Assembly: GCA_026874595.1 (NCBI GenBank)
Contig: CM049309.1
Location: 70,662,926 to 70,726,925 of the forward strand
Source of the DNA: Sipunculus nudus
Lineage: Eukaryota; Annelida; Sipuncula; Golfingiida; Sipunculidae
Direction: 5' to 3'
Length of the DNA stretch: 64,000 bases
Translations under genes and position numbers: made by a program
Notes under the pieces: model-generated
Database searches by the model: none
Told to the model about the DNA's origin: nothing
The model's input: only the letters and a program-made list of their open reading frames with translations
In this document: piece by piece, positions 1 through 12,313 of the stretch
How the letters are laid out: every line of letters starts with the position of its first letter
Position numbering within the stretch: position 1 is the first letter of the stretch

Positions 1-534
1 TGTCAGATTATGCAACAGGTCAAGAGTCCATTCAGGGCAGCCAGGTACAGGTCAAAAATTCACTCAGTCTAGCCAGGTGCAGGTCAAGAGTTCACTCAGT
101 GCAGTAGCTTGAGGCAGCAATTTGTCACAGGTCACTCGGGGACAACTGCCTTACTCACCTAAGTCTCGTCAGCCTAATGCATCAAACTCTGGGGAAGTTT
201 GATGTATTGGACTGATATTTTGACCTGTCTATGCGTCTTTGATGGTATTCTCATTTACAAGACAGGTGGTGCCACCTACATTGACTTTTGCAGTGTATGC
301 GCCTGCTTATTTCTACCGAGGAATTTGATACATCAGCTTAAAATTGGGCATGTTTATACATATCGGGTAGCTTTATAGTGTACAAGACTGGTGGCGCCAC
401 CTACAATAATTTTGGCACAGTGTATGTCCCTGCTTATTTGAAAGAATGGGTTTGACATATCAGCCTGACATTGGGCATATGTATATATCTATTCGTTGTA
501 TATAAGACTGGTGGTGCCAGCTACAATCAATGTA
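1..534 (+). mobile_element. Element family H5, internal part, copy 1 (5' end outside window)
   Basis: Contains tandem 'gcaacaggtcaagagttcac' style units and the GGTGGYGCCACC palindrome units. It matches 49440-49860 closely over several hundred bases, including the cacctaag/cgtcagcc and 'gacctgtctatg' stretches. It is interrupted at 535 by an H2 element and resumes at 1159. Confidence 0.75.
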
Positions 535-1158
535 TCCGCCAAAACAGAGTTTTGCGGATACTATGTTTTCAGTCGGACGCAGATGCTGCTGCCAACGCCG
601 CATAGGTTTCTGGAGAACTCCTCCATAAACACTGGGCAGAATTTTTTAAATTCGGAAATATGATCAGTCACATGTGACTTGCTGCGCCCTCATTTTTGGT
701 TGACCTCTGACCTTTCCTCGCTGCCCAGAGTCCATTTGTGCGTCTGTTCCCACACATAAACCCACATATCTCGGGAACCGTTTGACCAATCAAGCTAAAT
801 ATTTTGCACAAATGTAGCCCTTGGAAAGCTTTATAACATACACTAAAAATGGTGGCGCCACCTGCAACCATTTTTGCACAGCGTCCATCTGTTCATCTGC
901 CTTGGGATAAAATCACTCATCTCAGCAGTGATTTGACTTTTCCACCTGAAATTTTGCAGGTTTATCCATCCTGGACAGCTTCCTCGATTATATGACATGT
1001 GGCACCACCTACATTCACGTTTATGCTGCAGACATCCATGCTAATATGCAACACACCTCACTCTATTCCACTTGCCACTTAATCCATGCCTCACTTCACC
1101 CGTCCCACTCTGATTTCTGTGGATACACATAGTCGCTTGTCGACTACCCATATTCTAG
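535..1158 (+). mobile_element. H2 element, complete copy (624 bp)
   Basis: 5' end: TATCCGCCAAAAC paired with GTTTTGCGGAT, a terminal hairpin. 3' part: subterminal GTGGATAC (partner of the 5' GTATCCGC), then a stem-loop AGTCG/CGACT at 1131-1145, and terminal CTAG followed by T-run. Same ends as the reverse copy 2934-4263, and the same 3' end as 36000-37032. No ORF of note, so non-autonomous. Asymmetric ends resemble Helentron-derived elements (inference). Confidence 0.7.
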
Positions 1159-1330
1159 TTTTAAAATGTCCTAGTCTGAAACTTGCAGGTTCGAAACGTC
1201 CATTTTGCTGAAATCATAATGACTAAGGTAGATATGTAGGACTAAAGAGGATAAATATTAAATTTAAAAAAAAAACCTCCATTCATACTCCCAAACTTTG
1301 CACAGGTTTGCATTAGGCCTGTAGGCCTTG
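1159..1330 (+). mobile_element. H5 element, 3' terminus, copy 1
   Basis: Ends with GCACAGGTTTGCATT, then a perfect stem AGGCCT-gt-AGGCCT (1315-1328) and CTTG followed by Ts. The identical 27-base terminus recurs at 50009-50035. The right flank (aattccggggtacttac) is an H1 tandem-unit sequence, so H5 inserted in H1. Confidence 0.7.
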
Positions 1331-2748
1331 TTTTTAATTCCGGGGTACTTACAAGCATATGATGCAGTGACCTAATTTAAGGTTCCCAAGGAGATTGTTT
1401 ATGGCCCTCCTTAGATTTTTAGTTACAGGCTTCTATAGTCAGCGGTTAGGATTTGTGGCCCGCTAACGGACGGTCATACGGCATGGCTTTTTGACAGTAA
1501 CTCGCAAAAAGTAGGGGACAATGACCTAATATCAGGTTACTAAGGAGATTTGCCTAGGTCCTCCCTCAATGTCATGTCAGAAGATTAAAGGTCTAACGGT
1601 TACACCTTTCCCCCCCCCCCCCCCCCATCTCGCAATCAAAGTGCTCAAATCATGTTTTCACCTTTTCTCTAAGAATAAAGGTCCCATTGACCTAATTTCA
1701 GTTTCTAAAGAGACTTTAATATCTCTCTTTGCATTTAGTAAGAGTTTTCTAGGTACATGAGTTAAAATTTGTGCCCTGTCTCACTATTTATAATCATGTT
1801 TTTGGCCGGCAGCTCGCAAAATACAGGCCACCATGATCTAATTTAAGCTTTCAAATGAGATTCGGTCAGAACCTCCCTTGATGTTACGTCAGAAGATTCT
1901 AGGTCCAATGAATACATTTGTACACGACTTAAAGGGTGCTACGAATCATTTTTTTTCTTCATAGCTCTCAGAGCATAAGCCACAGTGACCTTATTATCCC
2001 CTCGCAACGAAGTTGCGAAAGGGATATAGTACCGCCTCCGTTTGTACGTCCGCCGTCTGACCATCTGTCCGTCCGAAATTGCCTTGTGGATCGATTTCTA
2101 GCCAAACGGTTTGCCCCAAACCTTTCATATCGCACATATGGCTTACCCACCCATGGAGGAAGAAACCTATCGATTTTGAGGTCACGGGTTCAAAGGTCAC
2201 GGCCACAGCACCCATTTCTTGAAAAAGCTTGTGGACTGATTTTAAGCCAACAGCGGATATACTAACTCCTATGTTTGTACATCCGTCTTCCTGTCTGTCT
2301 TCCCATCCATCTAAATATACCTCAATTTTAAGCCAAATCATTTGAGCTTTCTCCTTCACATATGCCTCACCCACCCATACACGTACAACTTATCAAGTTT
2401 GACGCCAAAGCTCAAGCTCAAACACCTCCCCTCCTCATTTTAACACTTGCATAATACACCCCATATCATTGTGCTCCCATGCGAGGGGATGCTCCGCTTT
2501 GCGGTGCCCTTGTTTTAGGTTTTCAATGAGATCTTATCAGGATCACAAAGGATGAGGAGTTAGAGGTTTCTAGTCTGTTAGTAATGAGTTTTATACCTTT
2601 ATATATAATACTAATTACTATGAATTACTGCCCTTATGACCAAGTTTGAAAGCTACATTATAATTTGTGCCCTGTTAACAGCCGGACAACCAGATGGATG
2701 TTGGACAGAGCATGATCGCTATGGTTCAGATGACGTACGGCCAGCTAA
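1331..2748 (-). mobile_element. H1 element copy 1b (interrupted by H4 and H5)
   Basis: Carries degenerate units of the 'gacctaatttcaggtttccaaggagat' type and, at its minus-strand 5' end (2700-2748), the H1 signature: a TAGCGATC-type stretch next to the TCATCTGA...CAGCT hairpin and a run of 'gacagac' (reverse complement of the GTCCGTC tract). Its other end is lost where H5 inserted at 1330. A 17-base poly(C) lies at 1610-1626. Confidence 0.6.
1997..2512 (+). mobile_element. H4 element, complete copy (516 bp)
   Basis: 5' ATCCCCTCGCA with an immediate hairpin (CGCAAC-gaa-GTTGCG); 3' subterminal TGCGAGGGGAT is its exact 11-bp inverse, then CCGC-ttt-GCGG stem and CTTG before TTTT. Removing it restores an H1 unit: 'cacagtgacctta' joins 'ttaggttttcaatgagat', equivalent to the uninterrupted 1368-1395. 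The internal track of 'cgtccg' resembles the other families. Confidence 0.7.
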
Positions 2749-2933
2749 ATAAAACAAGTGACCCATGGGTCATGACACTCAGCTGACTGGGAAGAGATTC
2801 ACAAAAGGAAATTTTATCATCAGAATGGTAGATACCCATTCAACTGAAGCATCAAACAGATTAACCAACAGGCCAAGATTTAGTCTGTATTTATATATCT
2901 GAAAAATAGAGAAAAATGTGTAAACTTTAAAAA

Positions 2934-4263
2934 CTAGAATACGGGTAGCCGACAAGTGACTACGTGTATCTGCCAAAATCAGAGTGAAGTGAGGCATGGA
3001 TTGAGTGGCAAGGGGAAACAGAGTGAGGTATGTTGCATATTAGCATGGATGTCTGCAGCCTAAATGTGTATGTAGGTTGTGCTACCTACCACAAATCCAG
3101 AAAGCTGTCAAAGTTGTATACATATGCAAAATTTTAGGCAGAAAAGTCAAACCACTACATGGATATGAGTGATTTTAGCCCACGGCAGACAAACAGACAG
3201 ACGCTGTGCAAAAATGGTTGCAGTTTTGTGTATGATAAAGACCTATGTGAGATCTAAACACAAGCACAATTTTGGCCCAATCGGTCAAATGGTTCCTGAG
3301 ATATTAGCTTGGATGTGTGCAGCGTTAACTAGAATGTAGGTGGCGCCACCTGTCATAAAATCAAGAAAGCTATCCAGGATGTATAAACCTGCAAAATTTT
3401 AGGCAGTTATGTCAAACCACTACAGAGAAATGAGTGATTTTAGGCCACGGCAGACCAACAGACAGACGCTGTGCAAAATGTGCAAAAATGGTGGCAGGTG
3501 GCCCCTCCAGTTTTGTGTATGATAAAGACCTATGTGAGATCTATACACATGCAAAATTTTGGCCCAATCGTTCAAACGGTTCCCGAGATATGAGCTTGGA
3601 TGTCTGCAGCATAAACTAGAATAAAGGTGGCGCCACCTGTCATAAAATCAAGAAAGCTATCCAGGATGTATAAAACTGCAAAATTTTAGGCAGATATGTC
3701 AAACCACTGCCAAGATGTGAACGACTTAATTGCACGGCAGACAAACAGACAGACGCTGTGCAAAAATGGTTGCAGGTGGTGCCACCAGTTTTGTGTATGA
3801 TAAAGAGCTATGTTAGATCTATACACATGCAAAATTTTGGCCCGATCGGTCAAACGGTTCCCGAGATATGAGCTTGGATGTCATCAGCATGAACGTGAAT
3901 GTAGGTGGTGCCACCTGTCATAAAATCAAGAAAGCTATCCAGGATGTATAAAACTGCAAAATTTTAGGCAGATATGTCAAACCACTGCCGAGATATGAGT
4001 GATTTTAACCAAAGGCAGATGAACAGATGGACACTGTGCAAACATGGTTACAGGTGGCGCCACCATTTTTTGTGTATGTTATAGAGCTATGCAAGGGCTA
4101 CATTAGTATAAATTTTGTTTCCTGATCAGTCAAACGGTTCCCGAGATATGAGCTTGGAAAGCTGATAAAATCAAGTCCCAGAGGAGCTCTCTGGAAACGA
4201 ACGCGGCAACGGCGGAGGAACCCGGTCAAAAACATAGTATCCACAAAACTTCGTTTTGGCGGG
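2934..4263 (-). mobile_element. H2 element, reverse copy (1330 bp) nested in H1
   Basis: Minus-strand 5' TACCCGCCAAAACGAAG hairpin and ACTATG at 4263-4230; minus-strand 3' CGACT-type stem and CTAG at 2937-2934. It is longer than copy 535-1158 because it holds extra internal ~300-bp tandem units with GGTGGCGCCACC at 3339, 3626 and 4053 and the phrase 'gttcccgagatatgagc'. Flanks joined (…actttaaaaa + tacaaaaatacagg) reproduce the H1 unit at 5262-5295. Confidence 0.72.
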
Positions 4264-6540
4264 TACAAAAATACAGGTGGCTCCACCAGTCTGCAGAAAC
4301 TAATAAAAACACTTACAAACATCAATATCCATGCAAAGAATCATGGTGATCTCCCCATTAGTTGTTCAGATACTTCAGCTTTTGTATCAAATTGTCCATT
4401 ATTCTGAGGGATACTTCGGAGTCCTATGGCTTGAAGGATATGGGTAACAGAGACCTAATTTTAAGTTTCCACAGGCACTTTTCATGGGCCTTCTTGCATG
4501 ACAAGAATGAAGATTCTAGGTCCAGTTGTTGCGATTTGTACCCTGTTGACAGATAACCACATCTTTAAAGGTATCAAAAAAAGAGGAAAAAAAATCGAAA
4601 AAATTTGAAAAAATAGGTGGCGCACCCAGTCTGCAGAAACTGATGGAACAGGTCATGATCAATATGTATGCCGAAAATCATGACCATCAGTGTTGTAGTT
4701 ATTGAGATACTGCAGTTTTTGTATCAAATTTTCCATTATTCTGGGGGGTAATTTGGAGCCATACAGCTTAAAGAATATGGGTAACAGAGACCTAATTTCA
4801 GGTTTCCATGGAGACTTTTCATGGGTCTCCCTGTGTGTCAAGAATGAAGATTCTAGGTCCAGTTTTAATGATTTGTGCCCTGTTAACAGATGTTCATAAC
4901 TTTAAAGGTCTCAAAAATAGAAAAAAAATTCGTAAAAAAACCCGAACAAATACAGGTGGTGCCACCAGTCTGCAGAAACTGATAAAACACTCCATGATCA
5001 ATATCCATGAAAACAATTATGGTGATCTCTGCATTAGTTGTTCAGATACTTCAGCTTTTGTATCAAATTTTCCATTATTCTGAGCTGTACTTTGGAGTGC
5101 CATAGCTCAAAGGATATGGGTAACAGAGACCTAATTTCAGGTGTCCATGGAGACTTATCATGGGTCTCCCTGTGTGTCAACAATGAAGATTCTAGGTCCA
5201 GTCCTTACGATTTGTATCCTGTTGACAGATAACTACATCCTGAAAGGTCTCGAAAATAGAGAAAAAAAAATTGTGAAAATTTGAAAAAATACAGGTGGCA
5301 CCACCAGTCTGCAGGTACTGATGAAACACCTCTTGATCAATATGTATGCCAAAAATCACGACCATCAGTGTTGTAGTTATTGAGATGTTGCAGTTTGTTT
5401 TTATCAAATTTTACATTATTCTGGGGGGTTATTGGGAGCCCCCCATAGCTCAAAGGATATGGGTAACAGAGACCTTATTTCAGGTTTCCATGCAGACTTT
5501 TTATGGACCTCTCAGTGTGTCAAGAATGAAGATTCTAGGTCCAGTCTTTATGATTTGTGCCCTGTTAACAGCTGTTCACATTTTTAAATTCGTAAAAATC
5601 GAAAAATTCAGGTGGCGCCACCAGTCTGCAGGAAGTGATGGAACATCTCATGATCAATACGTATGCCAAAAATCATGACCATCAGTCAAGTAGTTAATGA
5701 GATATTGAAGTTTTTGTATGAAAATTTTGACTTTTCTGGGGGGTACTTTGGGGCCCCATAGCTCGAAGGATATGGGTAACAGAGATCTAATTTATGGTTT
5801 CCACGGAGACTTTTAATAGGTTTCTCAGTGTGTCGAGAATGAAGATTCTAGGTCCAGCGGTTACGATTTGTGCCACGTTAACAGATGACAGCATCTTTAA
5901 ACGTCTCAAAAATAGAGGAAAAAATTGTAAAATAATCGAAAAATACAGGTGGCGCCACCAGTCTGCAGGAACTGATGGAACATCTCATGATCAATATGTA
6001 TGCCAAAAATCATGACCATCAGTGTTGTAGTTATTGAGATATTGAAGTTTTTGTATGAAATTTTTTACTATTCTGGGGGGTACTTTGAGGCCCCATAGCT
6101 CGAAGGATATGGGTAACAGAGACCTAATTTCTCGTTTCCAAGGAGATTTTTCATGGACCTCTCAGTGTATCAAGAATTAAGATTCTAGGTCTAGGCTTTA
6201 TGATTTGTGCCTTGTTAACAGATATTCACATTTTTAAAGGTCTCAAAAATAGAGAAAAAAATTTTAAAAAATCGAAAAATACAGGTGGCCCCACCAGTCT
6301 GCAGGAAGTGATGGAACATCTCATGATCAATATGTATGCCAAAAATCATGACCATCAGTCAAGTAGTTAATGAGATATTGAAGTTTTTGTATGAAATTTT
6401 TGACTTTTCTGGGGGGTACTTTGGGGCCCCATAGCTCGAAGGATATGGGTAACAGAGACCTAATTTCTGGTTTCCAAGGAGATTTTTCATGGACCTCTCA
6501 GAATCCCAAGTAACAAGGTTCTAGGTTCAGCTGTTACGAT
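4264..6540 (-). repeat. Tandem array of ~330-bp H1 units
   Basis: About seven successive copies of a unit that includes a GGTGGCGCCACC-type site followed by 'agtctgcag', 'catgatcaatatgtatgcc', 'gttgtagttattgagat', 'ctggggggtac', 'cgaaggatatgggtaacag' and 'gattctaggtccag'. Exact palindromes at 5611 and 5948; others are one or two bases off. Spacing 320-340 bp. The same unit occurs once or twice at 42020-42700, 24780-25180 and 63540-63790. Confidence 0.85.
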
Positions 6541-6639
6541 TTGTGCCTGGTTAACGGACGGACAGACGGAGAGATGGACGACGGACAAAGAGTGATCGCT
6601 ATAGCTCAGATGACTTTCAGTCAGCTGAGCTAAAAACAT

Positions 6640-7420
6640 TCAGGTTTGCCAGTTTTGTCTGTTATGCTTGCAGGTCAGATCACAGGTCAGCGATATGTGT
6701 CCCATATCCTCCGAACGACATAACCTGGTCTAGAAATCAATAACAGCAGAATTTGATAGGTTGAATCCCAGGGCAATCTGAAAGACTGATGAGCACTGCC
6801 TTATATTCCAACAGGAATCAGATTCCCTCCTCCATGATTAAAACCGATGCATATTCCTAGGCACTACAGAGCCGGGTTATAGTGACCTGGTGCCTTAAAA
6901 CCTACAGGAGCACTTTCTGCCTATGTCAGCAGAACTAGACCCCGGGGGAGGTTTAATAATTTTATTATTAATAATTTTATTAGCCTGATACTTGGACATA
7001 TAACCTTTTGTTTTGGTAAAAAATTGAGTAGTTTCAGTTTCACTGTCAGTATAATCACCAGCCATAACCATAAAGGCAATTATTTTAATACAAATAATAT
7101 CGCTGTTCTAATAAATACAGTTTACTGATGAGATGGCTCGGCCTGATAGGACACTGTTATCATGAGACAGAACATGTAACTTTTTGTATCCTAGAATAGA
7201 AGCTATGTTGGTTTCATTTGCTGTGGCAAAACCATAGGATCTAGATTAACAAATATTTATGTAATTTGACAACACATTGTTATGTCAATGTCAGATCACC
7301 CTTGTGACCCGCTCCACTAAGAGCTTGTTTCAATGAGATGAAACAGAGGATGAATGCATATTCATTACACTGATGATGTCAGTATATACAGTTCTTGCAT
7401 GGTGAACAAATTTCTCAAAA
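6640..7420. other. Gene-free stretch
   Basis: Unique-looking A/T-rich sequence. No ORF, RNA gene or repeat end was recognised. Confidence 0.5.
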
Positions 7421-7423
7421 AAT

Positions 7424-7424
<1 letters not shown>

Positions 7425-7475
<51 letters not shown>
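7425..7475. repeat. (AG)n microsatellite
   Basis: 51 bases of uninterrupted AG dinucleotides. The minus-strand reading frame through it (poly Ser-Leu) is a by-product. Confidence 0.98.
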
Positions 7476-7480
<5 letters not shown>

Positions 7481-7763
7481 CCCATCTGCTGTAACAACAT
7501 TGTGACCTGATTTGAAATAAAGGAAGTATCAACCAAATTGTATATCTCTCATCCTTGTGTTGCAAGTAAACACACTCAACTTGACCTTGTAACAAAAGCA
7601 CTATGCTGGACATGGGTATAAGGTAATACTAAATGAGTGTATCTAATATATCTCAAAACCCTAATTAAATATGCATTATAAAATAAACCCCTCCATTACA
7701 AAGGACAGTTGACCCCTTTATGTGGGGATTTTGGTGTTTTATCTGAAGGGTGAATGGGATGGT

Positions 7764-7782
7764 GGGGGGGGGGGGGGGGGGG
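7764..7782. repeat. Poly(G) run
   Basis: Nineteen consecutive G bases within an otherwise A/T-rich stretch. Confidence 0.95.
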
Positions 7783-7789
7783 CTAGCTT

Positions 7790-10700
7790 TGATCAGAAGG
7801 GTACAATTGGTCAAAGTTCCAGTTGAGGCATGAACTAGGATGAACCATCCTTTTACATATTTATGTTTGTTTTATTATATAGCATACACAACCAGACATA
7901 CTCCTTGGTAAAGCTAGGGAATAGTTTAACATGATGGCGGTATATGACATCATTTAACAAAACAATTCAGCCATACTTCCTGAAATGTCAACCATTTGGC
8001 ATGCATTTTTCACAAAATATATTGTTATCTCTACAAGACTGTGAACACTAGCAGACATTTAACATAAATAATACATATATGTATATATTACTACTCCATT
8101 TTTTAAGAGATTCATACAGATGAACATATTCACTGGTGATCATTACAGTAAAACTGTTCTGCAGAACTTTCACATTTAATTTTTGACACTCCTCTTAACT
8201 TTCAAGCCTTTTCAGCATGAATTTATGGACAGAAATTAGTTAACTTAAATACCAATATTAAGATTTTGCCCAAACATAAAGCAATACAAAATATGAGGAA
8301 AAAATAATATTATGATGTGATTAAAAACACAAGCCACACTAATATATTAAGCATATACTAAATACTAATATATTAAGCATACACTCAATTTGTCCAATGA
8401 TATTCAAAACTGGTATAAACTAAAGATTTCCTCAAACAAATATTTTCATATTTTAGTTACATATCACAATAATAAACAAGTCCCATACCATGTACTAGTC
8501 AAGAGTCACCTTATAAAAATGGGTCCCCAAGAAATTCTCCCATGGAAACTCTTAAGGTTTCATGAATTCACAAACATCAAAGGAGTTTATGGTAAATAAA
8601 AGTAATATGAATGAGAGTTCCAAGTAACATGGCTCTGGAACCTTATTCACTATTAAATGAAAATGGCATTAAGTTTGTTACCCAATTACACAATTTACAA
8701 AAACTGGCACAGTTCAAATGATTTGTTTATATAGAAAAATTACAGAAATGCTGACATTTTTTTCTAGTATCTTTTACAACAATAACTCCAATAATTTCCA
8801 TTTAAGGAACATTTTTGTGTTTAAATATACACCATCATATACATATGCTACAAAACCTGTAAGCCAACAGGTCTCCCCAGTGTCAAAATTACATAACTGA
8901 TGACTTTCTCTGAACAAATACCAGCATCACTCAGACATCTGAACACAGTTCCATGTAACCTGTTACCGAAGCTTTTCATTACTTACTGTGGCTCATTATC
9001 CGTTTTAATCTTTTGTTAAACATTGACACATTACTTGTTGTATTAGAGAATTATCAATATATCTAAATTACATTTTTACCAAAATTATATTAATTAAATA
9101 ATTATTCTGAACCCCTCACAGAATCATGGCACATATTGGCTGACCATGAGTCTGCGTTTTCTTATTATGCGCAGAGCACTCCAAAACCTAAACTGGTTGC
9201 CTACTATCATATGACCCTTTAATCCTGTTGTGGCTCATAAATGAAAGGGAAAATGTGTTACACAAGTGATACATCAATAAAATTATAATGCATTTTATCC
9301 TTATTCGAAAATATGAGGCTTCTATCTGGGTAAAATATATGTACAAAATACAGAACCACTGTGTTGAAATATGACAGTGTCATGCTGCCATCTAGTAGGC
9401 ATATGTGAAACTAATGCTATGTTTACATACTTTAGTAGTGGAGACTGGGCCATTAACATAGTCAATTGACGTTACTCACGACAAAACTTTAGACAATGTT
9501 TTATATAATTACATATACCAAAACAACATAAAAGAAAACATGTTCTCCTATAATAAAGTTAACAAACACAGCAATCTATTGCAAATGTCACTTGAACGTA
9601 TACATTTTTATTCAAAACTGTTTTCTACTGTACACACTGGAATGTCTTAAACTTGGGCCTTGTTGCTGGGTATCAAAGTGCACATTACAAAACCAATACA
9701 CATTCATGTCATCTTATCTGCTTTGCATCATAAACCAGGTAACGCTAAATTCAATCCATTCAGACTTGATATTTGTAAGAAATCTACTCACACAGAAGCC
9801 AGAAATTACATAAACTCCTTAAAAAAATAGGTGAATGGTCACCTTTAAAGTCCTATATGTCACTGCTCCTATACAAGAAAATTTAATAGCTTTATTATGA
9901 CTTTATATTTAATTTGGTAATGTCTGATAAAAGAGGTACTGTGGCACTTTTAAAATTGCAGTGACACTATATTTATATTGGTTATATAAGAAATAAAATG
10001 AGCATAACTAATACCATATGAATCACTAATTGAATGTGTCAAAATGCAAGCCTATGGGAGTACTCAGTCTGAATTACTCAGAATGAGTACCCCTTTTAAA
10101 CTATTTTTCACCAATATAAACTGTGAGCATACATGCTATAGTGCCACAAAACCTTTGCCGAATTGCATGTGGGCCTTTTATGCACCCACTTATCATTAAC
10201 CCATATTTAAAATCATATTCTGTCATAATACTTGAGCAGACCTATGGCATTAGGTTTATAACAAAATGCAAGTAATAATTTTCAAAAGTGTACCCCATTT
10301 CCTGACTAGCTTTTCACAGTTTTTACAAAAGATACCTTAAACTTTAAACTGAAATAAGTTAATGTGCAGTTTGTCATTCAAAACAATCCCTTTCTTAATA
10401 ATTTATTAGAATTCATTGAACCTGCAAAAGATTGCCTCTTAGTATTTGTAAATACATGTAACATGTATATCTTGAAGAATAATTTTTTCTTACATATTAA
10501 TAAATGGTTTTATTTCCTTATTTTATTAATTATAAACATTTATCTGTCATTTCTCAAAAAGTTGGTATGCTTCATTATTTGTTATCTATATTTTTAATTA
10601 AATCATTTATCACAACTTTTTTTCAATGTTCACCGTTTGTTATTTACAAATGACAGGTAATTGAAGCAATTGTCCAAAATAAATGAAAAATATATACAAT

Positions 10701-12205
10701 TGAATATCATTCATTATTCCATTTCAATGATAATTCATACAAATTCTGCATAATTTTCAAAAAATATAAATTTTACTATCCAAGAAAAAAAAATATTAAA
10801 TTTGCTTATATCACAATGGATTTTATATTTCATATGTTGGTATTATGTATAGCATGTTTTTAATCTGTCAACCATAGATTGAGCCACTGTGACACAATAG
10901 GGGATATTCCATTATCTTTTTCTACAGCATACTGTGGTTGGCTTCATTTTGCGGGGCTAAATTTTTTCCTGATTTTCAATTTTACAGTGTTTCACCAGGG
11001 ATCAATTTTTGAGACCCAACCATACAGTTACCTACATATACATTTATTTTAATGATTATTTATTAGGCACATGGAATAGTAACAATCTGATTAGGAAAAC
11101 AAGAGGAAGCATCAAATGGAAATTCTTGTTCATGATAAGTTAATTTAAGAGATCTGATATTATATGTATATCAATCTTTGACTTTCAGCTAATTCTTTAA
11201 ATATCTGTTATTAAATTATTAATGGATTTTGATGAAATATTCAGGATGCCCGGCAATGATAGAAGGAACAATTGATTAAATTGTGGAGGTGATCCAGGTG
11301 ACCATCTTGATGCAAGAATTTTTTAAAAAGAAAAAATGCTGCATGTCTGACAAGGTCATACGGGGGTTAAGAGCTGCCTTGGCAGAGGTCTGCGCTCTCT
11401 GAGTGCTTTTCTAGTTATTTATTAAATCAATCATTTGCTTTTCATCATTTGTTAATACAGGCAGGTAACATATATGACATGAAGCGAGGCTACAGTACTA
11501 ATGCGTTTCTTCAGTGTTGAAGGGGCATCAAATTCTGGAGGGTTTTAATTTTGCGATGATTCCCTTTTTGCCAATATTGTGAAATTTTAACCCTCAAAAA
11601 TAAAAAGCTAACCACATATTACCTTTGTTGAATATATGGCTGGCCATTTTTTTTTAAATTTAATATTTAAAAATTTCACATTTTTATTTTAACATATACA
11701 TGTAACTCTGTACATTTTCATTTACTTGTGCATGTATGTGCACATACACATATGAAATGCAGGAAGGTCTATCTAGCCATAAATCTTAGAAAAATTTTCA
11801 ATGATCTTACATATTTCTGAAGCTTAAATAGCACAGAGGAGATAATTTAAAAAAAAAACCAAGCATTTCACCAACTTGCTTCTGTATCAAATACATATAT
11901 TCCTGTAAAGTATTAACAATTATAAATATAACAACATCAATTATACTAATTACAATTAATCATGATACTCACAGTTATAATCATGAAGAATTCATGGAAA
12001 AAATCAAAGGATCACAATATGTGGACAAATATAAAAGAATGCACCGTTAATGATGGACAAATATCCAAAACAATATAAAGTAAATATGTTCAATAGCCTA
12101 AACACAGGTACCTAACAACAAACTTGACAGGTATGAATATACGCTGCAATACTAGTACCAAAAGAAACAAGAATATCTTTGGTTTGTTTCACAAATATTT
12201 TCAGA
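7790..12205. other. A/T-rich gene-free stretch; its upper part is probably the TMEM68 3' UTR
   Basis: About 4.4 kb without a supportable coding exon or transposon end. It adjoins the TMEM68 stop codon, so part is presumably 3' UTR on the minus strand. Many TTTATT (minus-strand AATAAA) hits in such A/T-rich DNA prevent choosing a poly(A) signal. Confidence 0.5.
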
Positions 12206-12313
12206 TCAACCTTTACAGTATACAGGTGTATAGAACCTCTCCAGTAATGCGCGTAGGATATTTCCCGGTCTCTTCTGGTATTTATTTATTAAAGCTTCCA
12301 GTGCTGTTTCTAC
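12206..12313 (-). CDS. TMEM68: TMEM68 coding exon 8 (stop)
   Basis: 108 bp including TGA; acceptor atttttacag. Encodes VETALEALINKYQKRPGNIL then RALLERF and a lineage-specific tail YTPVYCKG. It aligns with the human C-terminus (NAVQALIDKHQRIPGNIMSALLERF). A 3' UTR should follow below 12206; I could not place the poly(A) site. Confidence 0.93.
   Translation of the reverse strand, partial: VETALEALINKYQKRPGNILRALLERFYTPVYCKG

Larger units (their letters stand above)
2755..6636 (-). mobile_element. H1 element copy 1a, full length, with nested H2
   Basis: Minus-strand 5' end at ~6636: TTTTTAGCTCAGCTGACT, hairpin partner AGTCATCTGAGCT, then CTATAGCGATC and a GTCCGTC tract. Minus-strand 3' end: subterminal CAGCTGAG, perfect palindrome GACCCATGGGTC (2760-2771), then CTTG before T-run. 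Between lie tandem units of ~330 bp (4264-6540). An H2 copy occupies 2934-4263. No transposase ORF. Confidence 0.7.

Noticed and set aside
1936..2374. Overlapping open frames of 109 and 126 codons on both strands
   Set aside because: They lie entirely in the non-autonomous H4 element and have no domain, no conservation signal and no splice sites.
7365..7613. Minus-strand frame with a long Ser-Leu repeat
   Set aside because: Produced by an (AG)n microsatellite.
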